From the NCBI GenBank assembly GCA_037833965.1, contig AP031352.1, positions 22,858,501-22,922,500 on the forward strand: DNA of 64,000 nt, written 5' to 3'. This DNA comes from Marchantia polymorpha subsp. ruderalis. Taxonomy: Eukaryota; Streptophyta; Marchantiopsida; Marchantiales; Marchantiaceae. A model generated the notes under the pieces. That model was not told the origin of the DNA. It searched no databases and saw nothing but the letters and a program-made list of their open reading frames with translations. Within the stretch, counting starts at the first letter, position 1; every line of letters begins with the position of its first letter. The translations under genes were made by a program, and so were the position numbers. This document shows positions 13,391 through 26,054 of this stretch, piece by piece.

Positions 13391-15215
13391 TCGATGCCTT
13401 GGGCTCGTGGCATCGCACTCACTAATTTTAGTGGCCTTGGATCCCCATATTTGAGGCTCCATGGAGAGTATCTGGTGGAGAGTGGGCCCGACGGCGACCA
13501 TGTTGTGGGCAGCATGTCTAACGATGCACACAATACATCGAAAGAGACGTGGTTTGTGGGGGCAGCGCGGGCCCCCGTGGGCAGGGGTCCAAGAATTCGG
13601 GGAGCAGCGGTTTTAGGTCACATCCAAAAGATTCAAATTCCACTCGAGTCAATCATTTGGACCAGCTTTTTCCCGATTCGCAACCCCAGCCCGCCCAGAT
13701 CGCCATGTTCTTGTCCGAAATCCCCCTCCAGTTCTTGTAGCCTCGGAAAGTGCAGTCCTGCCCTTTCTTCCACAACTGAGCAGCCACGAAACCGACGGAT
13801 CTTCTTCCCCGCTTCGTCCCCCTTCTTCCTCCCCCCCACCATGCTGATTCTTATTTCCAGTCGCCGACGTGCCTCTCTCCCCCTTGGGGATGGAGGGGTT
13901 CCAAATACGAAGCATACAGCACTTCTCCGTATCTTGCTATCCACCTGCTCCTCCTCCAGTTCCATGACTCCAGAGTCCAGACGTACGTCCGAGCAGAGAA
14001 GCCCTTCTGAGCTCTTATCTGTCCTGGACACGTAAAAGGATAGAGGGTGAATGTAAAGAGGAGTTTTCAGCTGCCACTCGAAGCAATAGATATATATCTC
14101 TGCACGAACGAAGCCTGAAAATGAATTGTGTAAATACGTGTACCTGATTGGAAAAGGGGGGGAGTTGGGATGAGATGTCGCCCATCAAAAGACTCCCCAT
14201 GCCTGACGGGCCAATAGGGAAGAAGGTGTAAGAGATGGTAGCCCATCCATGATCGACGTTCTACATGTAGGAGCTGAAGTTATCATTTCTGCGGGACATT
14301 TGCATGAGCGAATGAGTAGAAAGTGGATGTGGGAGAGATCGAGAGGATTAGGAGAGAGAGAGAGAGAGAGGGAGAGAGGGAGGTCTTCCCACCCTTTTCT
14401 GTTATCCACTTGGCCCCCTTGCTCAGAGAGCATTGTACGTGTTTTCTTTTGGCGATGTCGTAGAGACCAATTATGATTTTGCAGTTGCGCTTACACCTTT
14501 TCGCCTGTCTACGGGATGGAAAAGACGACTCTAGCTGGACACGGATCAGTGACTGTTGTTGTGTGTCGTGCTCGGTTCCTACGAGACGAAAGGGGTAGAC
14601 TCGGTGGAGCCATTTTATCTGAACCCCTCCATTGCCAGGCCAGAATTAGCAGGGGGCTGCACCTTCCCTCTGGCGATGGCCGAGCGGGGTCAAACACGCA
14701 CAGTGAGGAACGGAACACACTGCAAATGTTTCTGCGCGCGCACGAGTGCGAGAGCTCCAGTGAGGAGTTTGCTTCATGTGCGATGATCGGCCTCGGCTTC
14801 GATCCCGGAAATGGACAGGGAAGCGCCAAGTCCGACGATTCGTTTGAGAACGAGCGTTTCCCACTGCTCACTCGCTTTGCAGTTTGATTCGCGTGACGGG
14901 AATACTGAATTTTATTGTATTCGCATGTCGATAGTGTGGGATCTTCTCCGATTTATATACCGGCTGCGTGAGCTTGGTCCTCACTGAGATATGCCTTGCG
15001 TCTGTGAGTTGACAGAATCTCCACCAGACAAAAATCTTTTTGTGAGGTCCATCGCCGGCTCGAAACCGGATTCTGTGCGAAGCTCGAACCTTTATTCTCG
15101 GGATGATGGACGAATTATTTGTGTGAAACTCAAGCTCGCCGAATCTCATCGATTAATGAGTTGGGTCTTGCACCTGTCTCAGAAGTTGTGTGTGGATCTC
15201 TGCAACTGAGATTCT
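13390..15215. other. GC-richer intergenic block, possible leader or promoter
   Basis: GC content rises and overlapping frames of 60-213 codons open on both strands, all Ser/Pro/Arg-rich and without recognised domains. A GA microsatellite lies at ~14355-14382. The look is that of a promoter or noncoding-RNA region; no coding exon is claimed. Confidence 0.35.
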
Positions 15216-18180
15216 CCTCTCCAGGCAATAGCCTCGCCGGAAACCAGATTAAAGAATGTGACTAGAAATCTCCTCCACCACCCGAAGCGCAACCATCTGA
15301 TTCCTTTCGATTTCATCAAAAAATATGATCAGCTGCTTGAATCATGGTTAGCTTAGCTTACTCTCTGATCAGGACAAAACCTCCCACTCGTAAATGAAAG
15401 GACCTTCCATTGACCGGAAAAGCTGGCATCTTTCAGAAAGTGTGCTTGAGCTACGTCTTGAAGCATTGACCGATTGATGAGCTCGCATCGATTGATTCAT
15501 TAATTTCTGGTATCTTGAAGAAAGATGATGTACACCCCTTAAAATAGTTTCTCTGCTAGTCGATCTATCGATGGATCGATCGATAGATCGATTGATATCG
15601 ACCCTGCATTGTACTCCGTAGACAATTTCATCATTTTAATTTTTTTAATAAAAGAATTTTCTTTGTACTAGTCTTTGTCCTTGATGCGTTCTAACTTCTT
15701 GCTTTGTTGGGGGAAGGTTTGGACTTTCTGGAGTAGATGTGGACTAACGTAGGATGTCTTCTTCTCGCGTGCGAAGTTCATCGGACTGGTTGGTAAAAAC
15801 GAATTTGCTTACGTGATCCCTCAGTGAGTACAATGACTCGAGGTGACTTTCTCTCGAATGAGGAGGTGTATTTCTGCGGTCAAAAAGCACTACCGTCGAT
15901 TCAAATCACCGTCTTTTCAGCCACTGGTCACATCTAAAAAGCCCTTTCCGGTTTACACGATCAAGAGAATATTGATGAATTTGATATTCATTAAGCTGCT
16001 ATATTGATCTAGGAAATTGACATGAACCGACAGATCTTGAGAGACTTTCTTTGTTCATAGCTAGGACTATCTTAAAATTTCGTCAAAACCCTCTCAAGTA
16101 GAATTCTCTACCTCCAGTATAATGTATTACGAAAATCAAGTTCGAATTTAACCATTTTCATCCTGATACACAATCGATTTTGGGGAAAAATCACAAGCTA
16201 AAAGAAGAAAAGCATGAACAAAGTTTCACAAATGACTTTTCCGTTCGTATGTAACATGTTTGAAAAAGGGTTGGGTTTAAGTCTTTGATCTGAAGCCGTT
16301 GTATTAGCTTTATCACTTGGCGTGGCTAAAACAAGCTATAGGTGTTTGGAGGTAGACTTGAACAAGTATATTAAACTGATTTCCAGCACATTAACGTGAT
16401 TAAGTTGTGGTACTTTAGCTCTCTTTGCCCCTCATTTCTCAACACTAGCACCCATAGTTACAGAGAAGCATGCTCTTATAAGAGTTTGAAATAAGAATTT
16501 GGATTATTTGCTTCTACACTGAAATCCCTTGCAGATTACACACATCGTAGAATTGTCACTTGAAGATTTCTTCTCATGACTACATGCCCTCGCCAATGAG
16601 TAGCATGAGCACCAGAGTATCTACGAGACTGTACCTTGAGAAAGGCAAGTTATATCATTCTTCTTGTCTGTCTTTCCTGCTATTTGGAAACAAATTGTGT
16701 TCCAAAATTGGCCTATTCACAATATTTTAACTATTTTCCCCGAGATTTTGTGGAATATGCGCTTAAAGGAGTATATGTGAGTTATAGGGACCTCGCGGGT
16801 TTGAGAAGCTCATCTTTATGTTTTACTATGGCCTTACTCCATTACTAACTTGCATTGTATCAAGCACTATCAAAGTTCATTCTCCATCCACTAAGAAACA
16901 TTTCTCTACAGTATTCGTACGTGAAACTTATATAGATACAAAATAAAGTTGTACATAGATGTAAATCTTCAATGTTGATCGACTTATCATGCCTTTACAG
17001 TTCTTCTGCGATGATATGGTCAATTTTATACTTATTTTCTTGGATTTGTTTTTCTATCTAAAATTTTTGAAGGCCAAGAATTTCGAAGAAATTTTTTTCC
17101 CACAGAATTTTCTTCTTTACTATAAAGAATGGGTTCACTTTATTTTTCTTGTATTTTATTATCTCTTATATTTTTTTTGATATGTATGAAATTAATCATT
17201 CATACTGCTCACATTACGTCTTTTATTACAACATTCGGTGAGCAATTTTTATCTTTTAATGAAACCTAGCATTGTTTCTTTTCCTTTGATCTCTATCATA
17301 ACGAGATCTACAAATCTGGACCATCATTTCACAATTATCAACTACTTCGATTAAGAAAAACTACTACAGGTAACGTATTAAATATGTAATAAAGTTCCCA
17401 CTACATTAAAATCAAACATCATCATTTGTTAAACCGGTTCTAAACATGACCGGGTGATCTATAGAAGCGCGCACACACATCCAAAAAAAAGTTTGAATTA
17501 TTACAAACACAATATTTTTTTCTCTAGCTAGGTAAATGTAATAAGTTGTCTACTTTTTCTTAGCTATATTTTACGTTACATATATCATTTCATGCATGAA
17601 GCCTCAAGCTTGTTGTTATCGCAAGTGTATCAAGGAAGAATTTCTCGGCATTATTTGCACGAGAAATTACGAGTCACTAAAATGAAATTATATCAATTTC
17701 ATGTGAATACTATGTTTGTTTATTGTGAGCAAAGATAATTACTTGCGGAGATCTTTACAACTTTATCATATTATTTTTCGACATAGAACATTTTCTTATA
17801 GTCTTGGAAGGGCAATGGTTGAACATTGATAGGAATGAACGTGTTTGTAGGCTATGTGATGGAAGAAAAGTTGAGTATAAATAAAATTTGTTTGTTACTT
17901 GTATTGAATGTATAGGGATTAGAGTGTCTCATAAAGTTGTTGTTGAGAATTTTTTTTGTTTACTACATTTTGAACCTTAAGATTTACGTAGTTTTATGAA
18001 TTATATTATTAGTTTTCGTTCTAGTGCTATGGGCACTAGCTAGGATGGTCTTTTGGTTCTCTCCTGGTTTGGAGTTTGTTTGTACTGTGATTTTTTAGCC
18101 TTTTGACACTTTGGGTCCCACAGGCTTGATCTATTTACCATTTGTAGCTTCCCTTCGTTTGGAGTCCAAATTATTCATGT
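15216..18180. other. AT-rich, gene-free region
   Basis: The sequence becomes strongly AT-rich, especially 16900-18000, with many short homopolymer runs and only small open frames. It looks like old, decayed noncoding or transposon-derived DNA, but no element family can be named. Confidence 0.4.
15561..15590. repeat. ATCGAT-rich inverted repeat
   Basis: CGATCTATCGAT at 15561-15572 pairs perfectly with ATCGATAGATCG at 15579-15590 around a 6-nt loop, giving a 12-bp hairpin. It sits in a gene-free stretch. Confidence 0.75.
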
Positions 18181-20035
18181 CAAGCACGAAAGGAAGTTCT
18201 CGCATGCGTCCACACACAGATACACCTGGAGTCTGAAAGCCACAGCAGTGTAGTCAGCTCGATAAGTCACAAGTCAAGTTCAGAAGAGTTCAGAACACTT
18301 TGTCTAGAATGAAGCACTGCTATGCGGACAATGCTGTTGACATGTTCATGGACATCTCCTCCAACTGCAAGGATATGTCTTCTTTCACTCGAACATCAAG
18401 GACATTGCTAAATATGACCCCAAAATCAAGAGCGGCCAATAACACACAAATAGTCACATGAGTACAGTGAGGGGCACCCTTCCAGAAGACCTCAACTCTG
18501 AAACATGAATGCAGATGACATGAATGACAACTAATATCTTTGTGTGTGACAAATGACAACTAACAATCTAGTTCCATGTTCGCCTTGATATTTTGAGAGT
18601 CTTGAGCTAGTGACAGCACCACAGCATCTGTTTTCAGATTTTGTTCGCTCTACATACAATTTGGGTACTTCCAAAGAAACTGCATGAATTTGTGATCTTC
18701 ACACTTTCCATGTTTGTCCCTTATGAGCTCAAGTATGCTTGACCCTACAGCTTTAGAGTCATCGAGCGAAAGCCATGTATCTACATACATGCAGTTGTGA
18801 AGTCCACATACGGATTATGCATCAGGTAATAAAGAGCGAGGATTGGAAGATGAGTTCGTAAAAGCAAATGTTATTCATGGGAATAAAACTCCCATTTTCA
18901 CAATAAGTTCGATTTAGCAAAATATATATTATATATCTATCTATTTGAAGCAGCCATGCTGCTTAATCGCTTCGACTCTCTGCTCATAATTTTTTCACAA
19001 TTAAAAGACCAGTCTCTGGTTTGGATTCGTGTCAGCTAAACCAATGAACAGCAGAATCAGAATCACGAATTCACCAGCAAGAAAGTTGAGACTCACTATT
19101 GGTCCACGAGTCGGAAAGTGTTCAAGGATTGGACATGTCAAACGCCAAACCTGGACCTCATTCCGCTCGATGCAGCACAACTTGTACAAGCGAGTCGGTT
19201 GGTGAAGGTGGGACCAACCCCAAGCATGGCCATATGGGCTGAAATCTACGAGCCCATAACTAAGTCGTTGAGAATGTACACCTACAATCGTCTTTACCTA
19301 CAAATTCTGCGCCTGGATGTTTGACAGCAGCAAAAACTGGTAAAACTGATTGGAATTTCAATATGACTTCGGCCTCAAAATTGCCATAAACTTGTAGAAT
19401 CCGCCATCGCTCTCTTGTTGACGATGCGGGGCTTGCTGTGCTTTCAACTATGGTGAGACCCAGCGTGATCGGAAAAGGGAGGATCTTGAAGCTCTCCTTC
19501 CATCTCAGCCAACAGTTCTGGGTATCACTGAATGCATTTTCCAAGACAGCAAGTGTGACACTTGCTCTTCTGCTTTTAATGTTTTGGCTGAAACGAGCAA
19601 TCGAGACACATCACCAATTTCCAAGATTCACTCGACCAGATTCATACATGCAATAAAGATGCAGGATCTCGTGATTCGGGTGAGGACTTTCTCCCACTTC
19701 TTCCAGAGGAGATGGATCGAATCAGAACGCTGCCGAATTGCGGGCTGTTGCAGCTCGGAGCTCAAAGGTCCAACACAAATTCAACACAGTGGACACATCT
19801 TTAGAATCAAGCTCTTTCTCGGTGGAAAAAGCTTTGTAGGTTGACCGCTCGGTTCGTAGCATCTCCCATCACCAGAACTCGGTGCGTCATGGGGAAAAGT
19901 GGTCACAACAAGTGTCCCAATCCAGAAGCCACACCCGCAAAGTGTCAACGAGTACAAGGGATATGGCAGAAAGCATGGGACGAGCTCGTCAATCGATGAA
20001 CACAAAGGATGACGATGAGCTATGATCCAATATCA
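18181..20035. other. GC-richer block inside AT-rich DNA, no gene recognised
   Basis: Between two AT-rich stretches, about 1.85 kb has more balanced composition and somewhat longer frames (e.g. 19260-19544 minus, 19584-19844 plus). None matches a family I know. The abrupt composition change suggests a younger insertion or a remnant of a gene-like element. No terminal repeats were found. Confidence 0.3.
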
Positions 20036-21950
20036 CCATCACAATGAAAAATAAGTTTTCACACCTAAACTATTTAAACTCCCTGGATAAGACAATCTAT
20101 ACTCGAAAAGAGCATACAAATAAACATCACATGTCGTTGATCTCCTATGCATTAGACCAATCGGTGTTTTTTAGATAGCAAAATGTTACTAAAATGCTAT
20201 ACCAAATGGAAAATAAGTTAATATCCATGTCAACTCATTTGATAGAAAGACTATCAAGTATTGCACGAACTCATGAACCCAATCTTCGTAACTGCTTAAA
20301 ATCTCAAAGCTAGAGGGGAATATATTTTACCTATGCACACATCTTTACTTGTACACAGGCGCTTTCAAATCCAGTAATGTAAATATCAAGAGTAAAATAA
20401 TAATCACCACTTCATCACATTGTGATAATATATCCACTGGTAGTAGACATAACTATAATGTCTGCACTATTAACCTTCACCCTTGATGCATTGGTCTGGC
20501 TAGCTCAAGTTGATACCAGAATTTTTTGTTCAATCATAATTTTTTGTTAAATATATGTATTGTTATTAACTAAAAAATTAATGAAGTAAAAAATCTAACA
20601 GTAAAAACTCATAATATTCCATTGGAATTTTTAAAAATCATATCAGTTTTCAAACGCTATTTTTAAATATAAGCTCTTTCATGATATTGTTATGAGAGTT
20701 TAAAATATCATGTCTTTACTTCTTTCTCAAATTTGAACCTCAGAGAGTAATTAATCAGCAAATAAATGCAGTTAATATAAAAAATTATAACAAAGATGTG
20801 AGGTTTATAACACATTTTTTACGATTAGAAAAAAATCTTCATTAGATTTACAAATATACGCATATATTGTATATTTTTATGGAAAAAAAATTCATATTAA
20901 AGTTTTAAATAACTAATGAAAGTAACAGTTAAAGCGGTCACAAATCATGAAATCACTACTGGTGTGTTTTCATCAGATCAAATTCAAATAGTTTGAAACT
21001 TAAATTTTAGTAAAATAAAAAAATATTCATGTTTATCATTATTCAATTTAATATGATTGATATAGATTTATAATACCTATGTTTAAAAACAAGTCACCTT
21101 TGATATAAAAATGGAATTTAAAATATGTTCAATACCTCTTCACTAAACTTTTATCATCAAAACTACTTATCAAATATATTATTACATTCAACTTCATAGT
21201 TCAATTCTTAGAACATAAGCATATAGAAGTCATTCATTTAGTATCTAAATCTCGGCATTTCTTGCAACACAAGGAACTAACTGTAGAAGGTTTGTAGTAA
21301 TAGAATCTGTGAAGTCTTCAAATGTGTTTTGCACCCTGTTCGGGATACGTCCGGAGGAAAAGGGCTAAGGACCTACGAGGACTGTTCAAGCTCACTATCT
21401 ACGAAGATTATCTCTTTCCCCTAGTCTAGAAAAATATATTAAACCCGAGTTAATGAATCCTTCCTTGTAGACCATGAACTTTCTACCCTCGTATGAATCT
21501 GTCTTGTCTTAGACCTTCGGACTGTACTTAAGCTGATCTTAAAGTTGGGAATTACCTTGTTACACACATCCAATGTTTTCTTTTACCTTGCAAGTTCTGC
21601 TACCAGTAACTCCAGCATAGATTCTCACTTCAAACGCATTTATTATTAAGATCAGATTACTAACATTATTAGTAAGAATGGAACTCCGAAGTGTGAGATA
21701 CTCACTCCACTGCTTTACATTCTTTAGACCTGAAACTATGGTCACGATTCTCATTGTTATATTCATGAAGAGGAGCAGCTGATAATAGATTTCTAATTAC
21801 TCAGTGTCACACAAAAGTCCAGCATCTCAATGACTCATGTCGATCTTGTCGCCCGTGCACGCTTGATTTCCACAACCTTGACACTCAATCTCAAGATGTC
21901 AACTCTCCTTGGACATGCTACTGCGATCAGAAACATCACACCTTGGAAGA
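20036..21950. other. AT-rich, gene-free region
   Basis: This is very AT-rich DNA (20500-21200 in particular) with no frame of note. The composition fits long-decayed repeats. Nothing specific can be named. Confidence 0.4.
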
Positions 21951-24500
21951 TCCGCTGAACTCGAGCTGCAGCAGTCAGCAGGAAGAACTGCAGAACGTCG
22001 ACCGAGGTTCATTTGTTCAAGACGTACGTGACAGAGGTACATAAGTCGACGCCCTTCGACATATTTTTACGGAGGAAAAATCCGAAAGCTAGAGTACTTC
22101 GCGCTTGCAAGAGTGTCGAATTGTGTGCCGATGATCGAATCAGCTGAAAACTCCACTGAATTATTGCATCCATGTCTCCCGGACCTCGGTGGTGTGATCG
22201 GGACACCATCGATCGGATCACCAGAGCCTTCGGAATCTGGAACCAGGCGAGGTGTACAAAGAAAAGAAAGGAGCGAAGATGCTCATGAGGCGAAAATTCT
22301 GAGCTGGACGAAGAATTTCCCGAGGGACTGGGATCGGTGATCGAGAAGTTATTAATTGTGTTCCTATCGTCAAGCAGGCGAGAAGTGCGCGAGGAATCGA
22401 GCGATTCGAGATGCGACCGGATGTGCCGGTGACGACCCCCCAAAGCGCCACGCTCGTCGTGACGTCGACAAAAGAGAGAGGGAGAGCGAGAGAAGACTTT
22501 TCGCCGGTCGGCCACCGGTCCCGAGTGCCTGGGCCCTCAAAAGGAAACCGGGTACAACGACCGGCAGCCGGGGCGGTAGCGTGAGCCGTCTTCGCCCGCA
22601 AGAAACTCGCGGCCATAATCGCCGGCACTGCAGGACCTTCGGTCCTTCGCTGGCAGCAAGCCGAGCAGCAGCCCCTCTCTCGCACCACGCCACGTGCCCC
22701 CTTCTCCAAAGAGCTGGGAGATTCCCGCCACGTCTGCCACTACGGCAGCTCCCCCCGGAGTCAGGGCTGCTTTGGACTGACAGTTGTTTGGACAGTGTCC
22801 GGTGGTCTGCTGCTCGTTCGCAGTCCACACTCGAGCTTTACAGGATTCACTCACTAATCTGGTCTCGATTTGGCCTTAACAATGCACTTGATTCTCAAGT
22901 CAACTGGTCCATGTTGATCGATTCCTCGAGCTGAGGTGGTTTTACTTCTGGACTCGATCCCAGATACTTACATCAAAAGCAGAAGGGAACATTTCACGCG
23001 TTAAAGCCTGGAGAATATTTGTGACATGGGGCCTGCTCTTGCACAGATATTAGCGAAGAAAATGAGTATAAAATGTGTCGTTCGCTTTTTGCATGTTACG
23101 GTGGTACTCGTATTGTTGTTGGCCACCAGGTCAACCTCGGGGCCAGAGACTGCGTTCCAGTGATCGTGGGTGTCACAAGGTCAAAGGGTGGGAGATTCTG
23201 CATAACATGTTGAGCTCATCGGTAGCCAGATTCAAAGTGCACTGGAACATTCGAGCGAGCGAGAGCACGAATATGGCAGTCGTAGACGACAAAGGTGAGT
23301 GCCACGGAGCTGGAAAAGTGGTAATGCAGAAAGGGAGGGTGCGATTTGAGTGAAGTGTTTGCATAAAATTAAGGTGACGGTTTTGCAGGAGCATGAGAAA
23401 GGGATTATTGCCTGTGCTCATACTCCAATCATGCAGTGCAAGTGGGAGTCGGCAGAAGAGCCTGACCGGATTGTGCTCTCGCTCTTCATAACTGAAACGA
23501 ACGCTCGCTCGAGCACGATGGATGAAGAGGCCGCATGTTCTGAGGTATTGATTTCGGAAAAGAGAATCCAGCGACCAGTGTAGCACATTGCAGAAAAGTG
23601 CGAAGTATCTCGCATTTGTTTGAAGTGCATCTGTAGACTCTGCGGGAGAAGGCTCTTTTTTGTCGAAAAGCGATGTTGGAAAGTGCCGTTTGTAGTCCAC
23701 GTGATACGTTCGATCGACTTCTTTCGCACCAAATCTTTCTTTCCTTCGTGGTAGTTTCTTCAGCTTTTACTGCTCCGTACTCTTCTGAGACGGACCTCTG
23801 AGATTCTCTCCACCTGTTCCGCATGAAACCTCACAGCTTGAATTTCCTGCTCTTGTTATATCATGCCAGCTCGAAAGGATCAGAATCATTCAACATCAAC
23901 GTCCTTCTAAGTTGCTTGTTTTAAAGTTCTCTAATCTTCACAACTGAAGATAACTGAGCAGCTGTATATTGTGCTTTATCGATCCAACCCTTGGTCGATA
24001 TAAAATCGAATTAAAGGGCTCCAAAATCACACAACGAAATCAAATGCCCTAATTGGCATCACAGTTGAGGAAGTCAAACAAAATCAGGTCGATAAGATGA
24101 AGTCAGTCAGGCCATGATGATCGGAAGTACATGCAATGAGGTTTTGAACAACACGGTTTAGCGTTTGTTACTTGCCCGACTCAACTCTGCACGATCCTTG
24201 AGAACACGACTACATACGTGTACGGATGATTGGAGCTTCATCCTCGCAGTACAACATCATTGTCATTGGTGTCGTAATCGGTGGGCATGCTTGAACGCTG
24301 CAGCAGCATGATACTGTAGTAGGTAGTAAAAAATACAGTATACAAAGATATAGCGACGAACCCAAGCAGCATGATGGGTGGATATGCTTACCGGCGGTTG
24401 ATTTGATGCTGCAGATTCTTCGTTTCGGCTTTGGACTGGTCCGTTGCAACATGGTTGACTCCGTGTGTCCATCGTCTGTTTTGCCCGCCTTAATATAATC
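21951..24500. other. CpG-rich block and flank, no gene recognised
   Basis: From ~22000 to 22900 the sequence is GC- and CpG-rich, and overlapping frames open on both strands (192 codons plus at 22356-22934; 163 and 152 codons minus). The products are Arg/Ser/Pro-rich without domains. This is typical of a promoter or CpG-rich leader. A transcript may start here, but neither direction nor product is clear. Confidence 0.35.
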
Positions 24501-26054
24501 GTTACATGTCCTTCATAAATGCTCCGCAAAGTACGAATTGATAGATGCGTCTCATGAACAAAACGGTAAGTGAATTAATAGCATGACACTTCCTGGAAGT
24601 ACACCCTCACGCTGGGATTTGCAAACTTGTGACTTGGATTGGTCTCAACAGCGGTAAGGGCTTTTTAGTCCTCATTGCACACTCATGTCGTTTAGTACGA
24701 AATTACAGTAGAAAGCTATGCTGTTAAGAAAGAGAAATGACTACTACAAACGTGACCACCATACCTTTGTCCGATATGAGGACAAAATGAGAAGTAAGAA
24801 TTCAATTTAGCACGGAAGCCGAGATATCTAGGCGACTTGTTGGTCGTAAATGGATAAAAAGAGAACGTGCAGCTGATTTGCGTTTCATCTTATCGATGGA
24901 GTTCTGCTGCTGAATTTCACGACGGGACTGATTTCACATCCGACCATGTAGATAGACATTTTTATACGTACGATCTTTTTGCTGTGTTATGTTAATAGTC
25001 AGCTAAGAGTCTATCTACGTCTAGGTTGGGTCCAGTCCTACAATAATTTTGTCGCAAAGTGAGTGGCCCTCACCACACTGTCAGAGAAAGAGGATGTTTG
25101 GACCTCGAAACCATTTGTTCTACTCTATTCCCGATACTACGCCTAGGCTACATACACAGGAACTGAGGTACATGTACAAACTATATTCCTGAAAAGCACG
25201 GATATGGCTTCAATCACCTCGTTTCAGCGTTGGCGTATGAGAGAAATGTGCGAAGGAAAAGTCCAACGCATGTGCAGAGGAAATGAATAAACTATACAAA
25301 GTAAGCTATCCGGTGTCCAGAAGTCTGCAAATGCATGCATTAGTTTTAGTTTGACACGGTTCCGTTCTTCAAGTCTCTCGTGAGTCTCACTATGAAGCAA
25401 AGATGTATCGGATGATGTGTACATATATAAGAATTAAAAAAACAAAAAACAAAAAAAACCTTCCCGAAGAAATTTCGTTGTTTAGACACTTGAAAGCCTC
25501 CAGGAAGCTTCCTTCTTCCAACTCCTAGGGTTATGGGTACATCAGCTTCTGACAATCAGGACAGCTTCAGATGAAGTCGAGGCGTGCACAGTCCAACGTG
25601 TTATAATGTGGAATAAAAGAAGTTCGAAAAGCCGAACAGGCTTCACTTTGGAACCATACTGCAACATCTCTAAATCAATCCACAATCGTCTTTGTCAAGT
25701 TCTTCCTACCGTCTATCATATGTAAAAAATATGTCATTAGGTAGATAGCTATGCTGTGAAGTCAACTTGATTGACTTAAATGTCAATATTGATTATCATA
25801 GCTATGATACTAAACTCTAAGACCAAGGAGTTGAATCCCATGTGATATTCAATCATCAAAGTGCTACACATTGATGTTCTAGATTGAGAAAGTTGAGTAG
25901 CCATTGAATTTCGCAAGTTATCAACAAAGAAGAGGAAAGCCCCACTTTCCTACAATTAATCTTCCTGACTGAAAATACACAGACGTGCTGATGACAGAAG
26001 ATTCATCTCCTAGTCACATACATTAAACTGAGTGCCGATTGTGCTCCTTCACCA
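24501..26054. other. Downstream flank of ureG, no gene recognised
   Basis: The part nearest 26054 should hold the 3' untranslated region of the minus-strand ureG gene. Only short frames are seen in the rest. Confidence 0.35.

Noticed and set aside
22356-22934. 192-codon plus-strand frame in the CpG-rich block
   Set aside because: Overlaps two minus-strand frames of similar length; stop-poor because of GC content.
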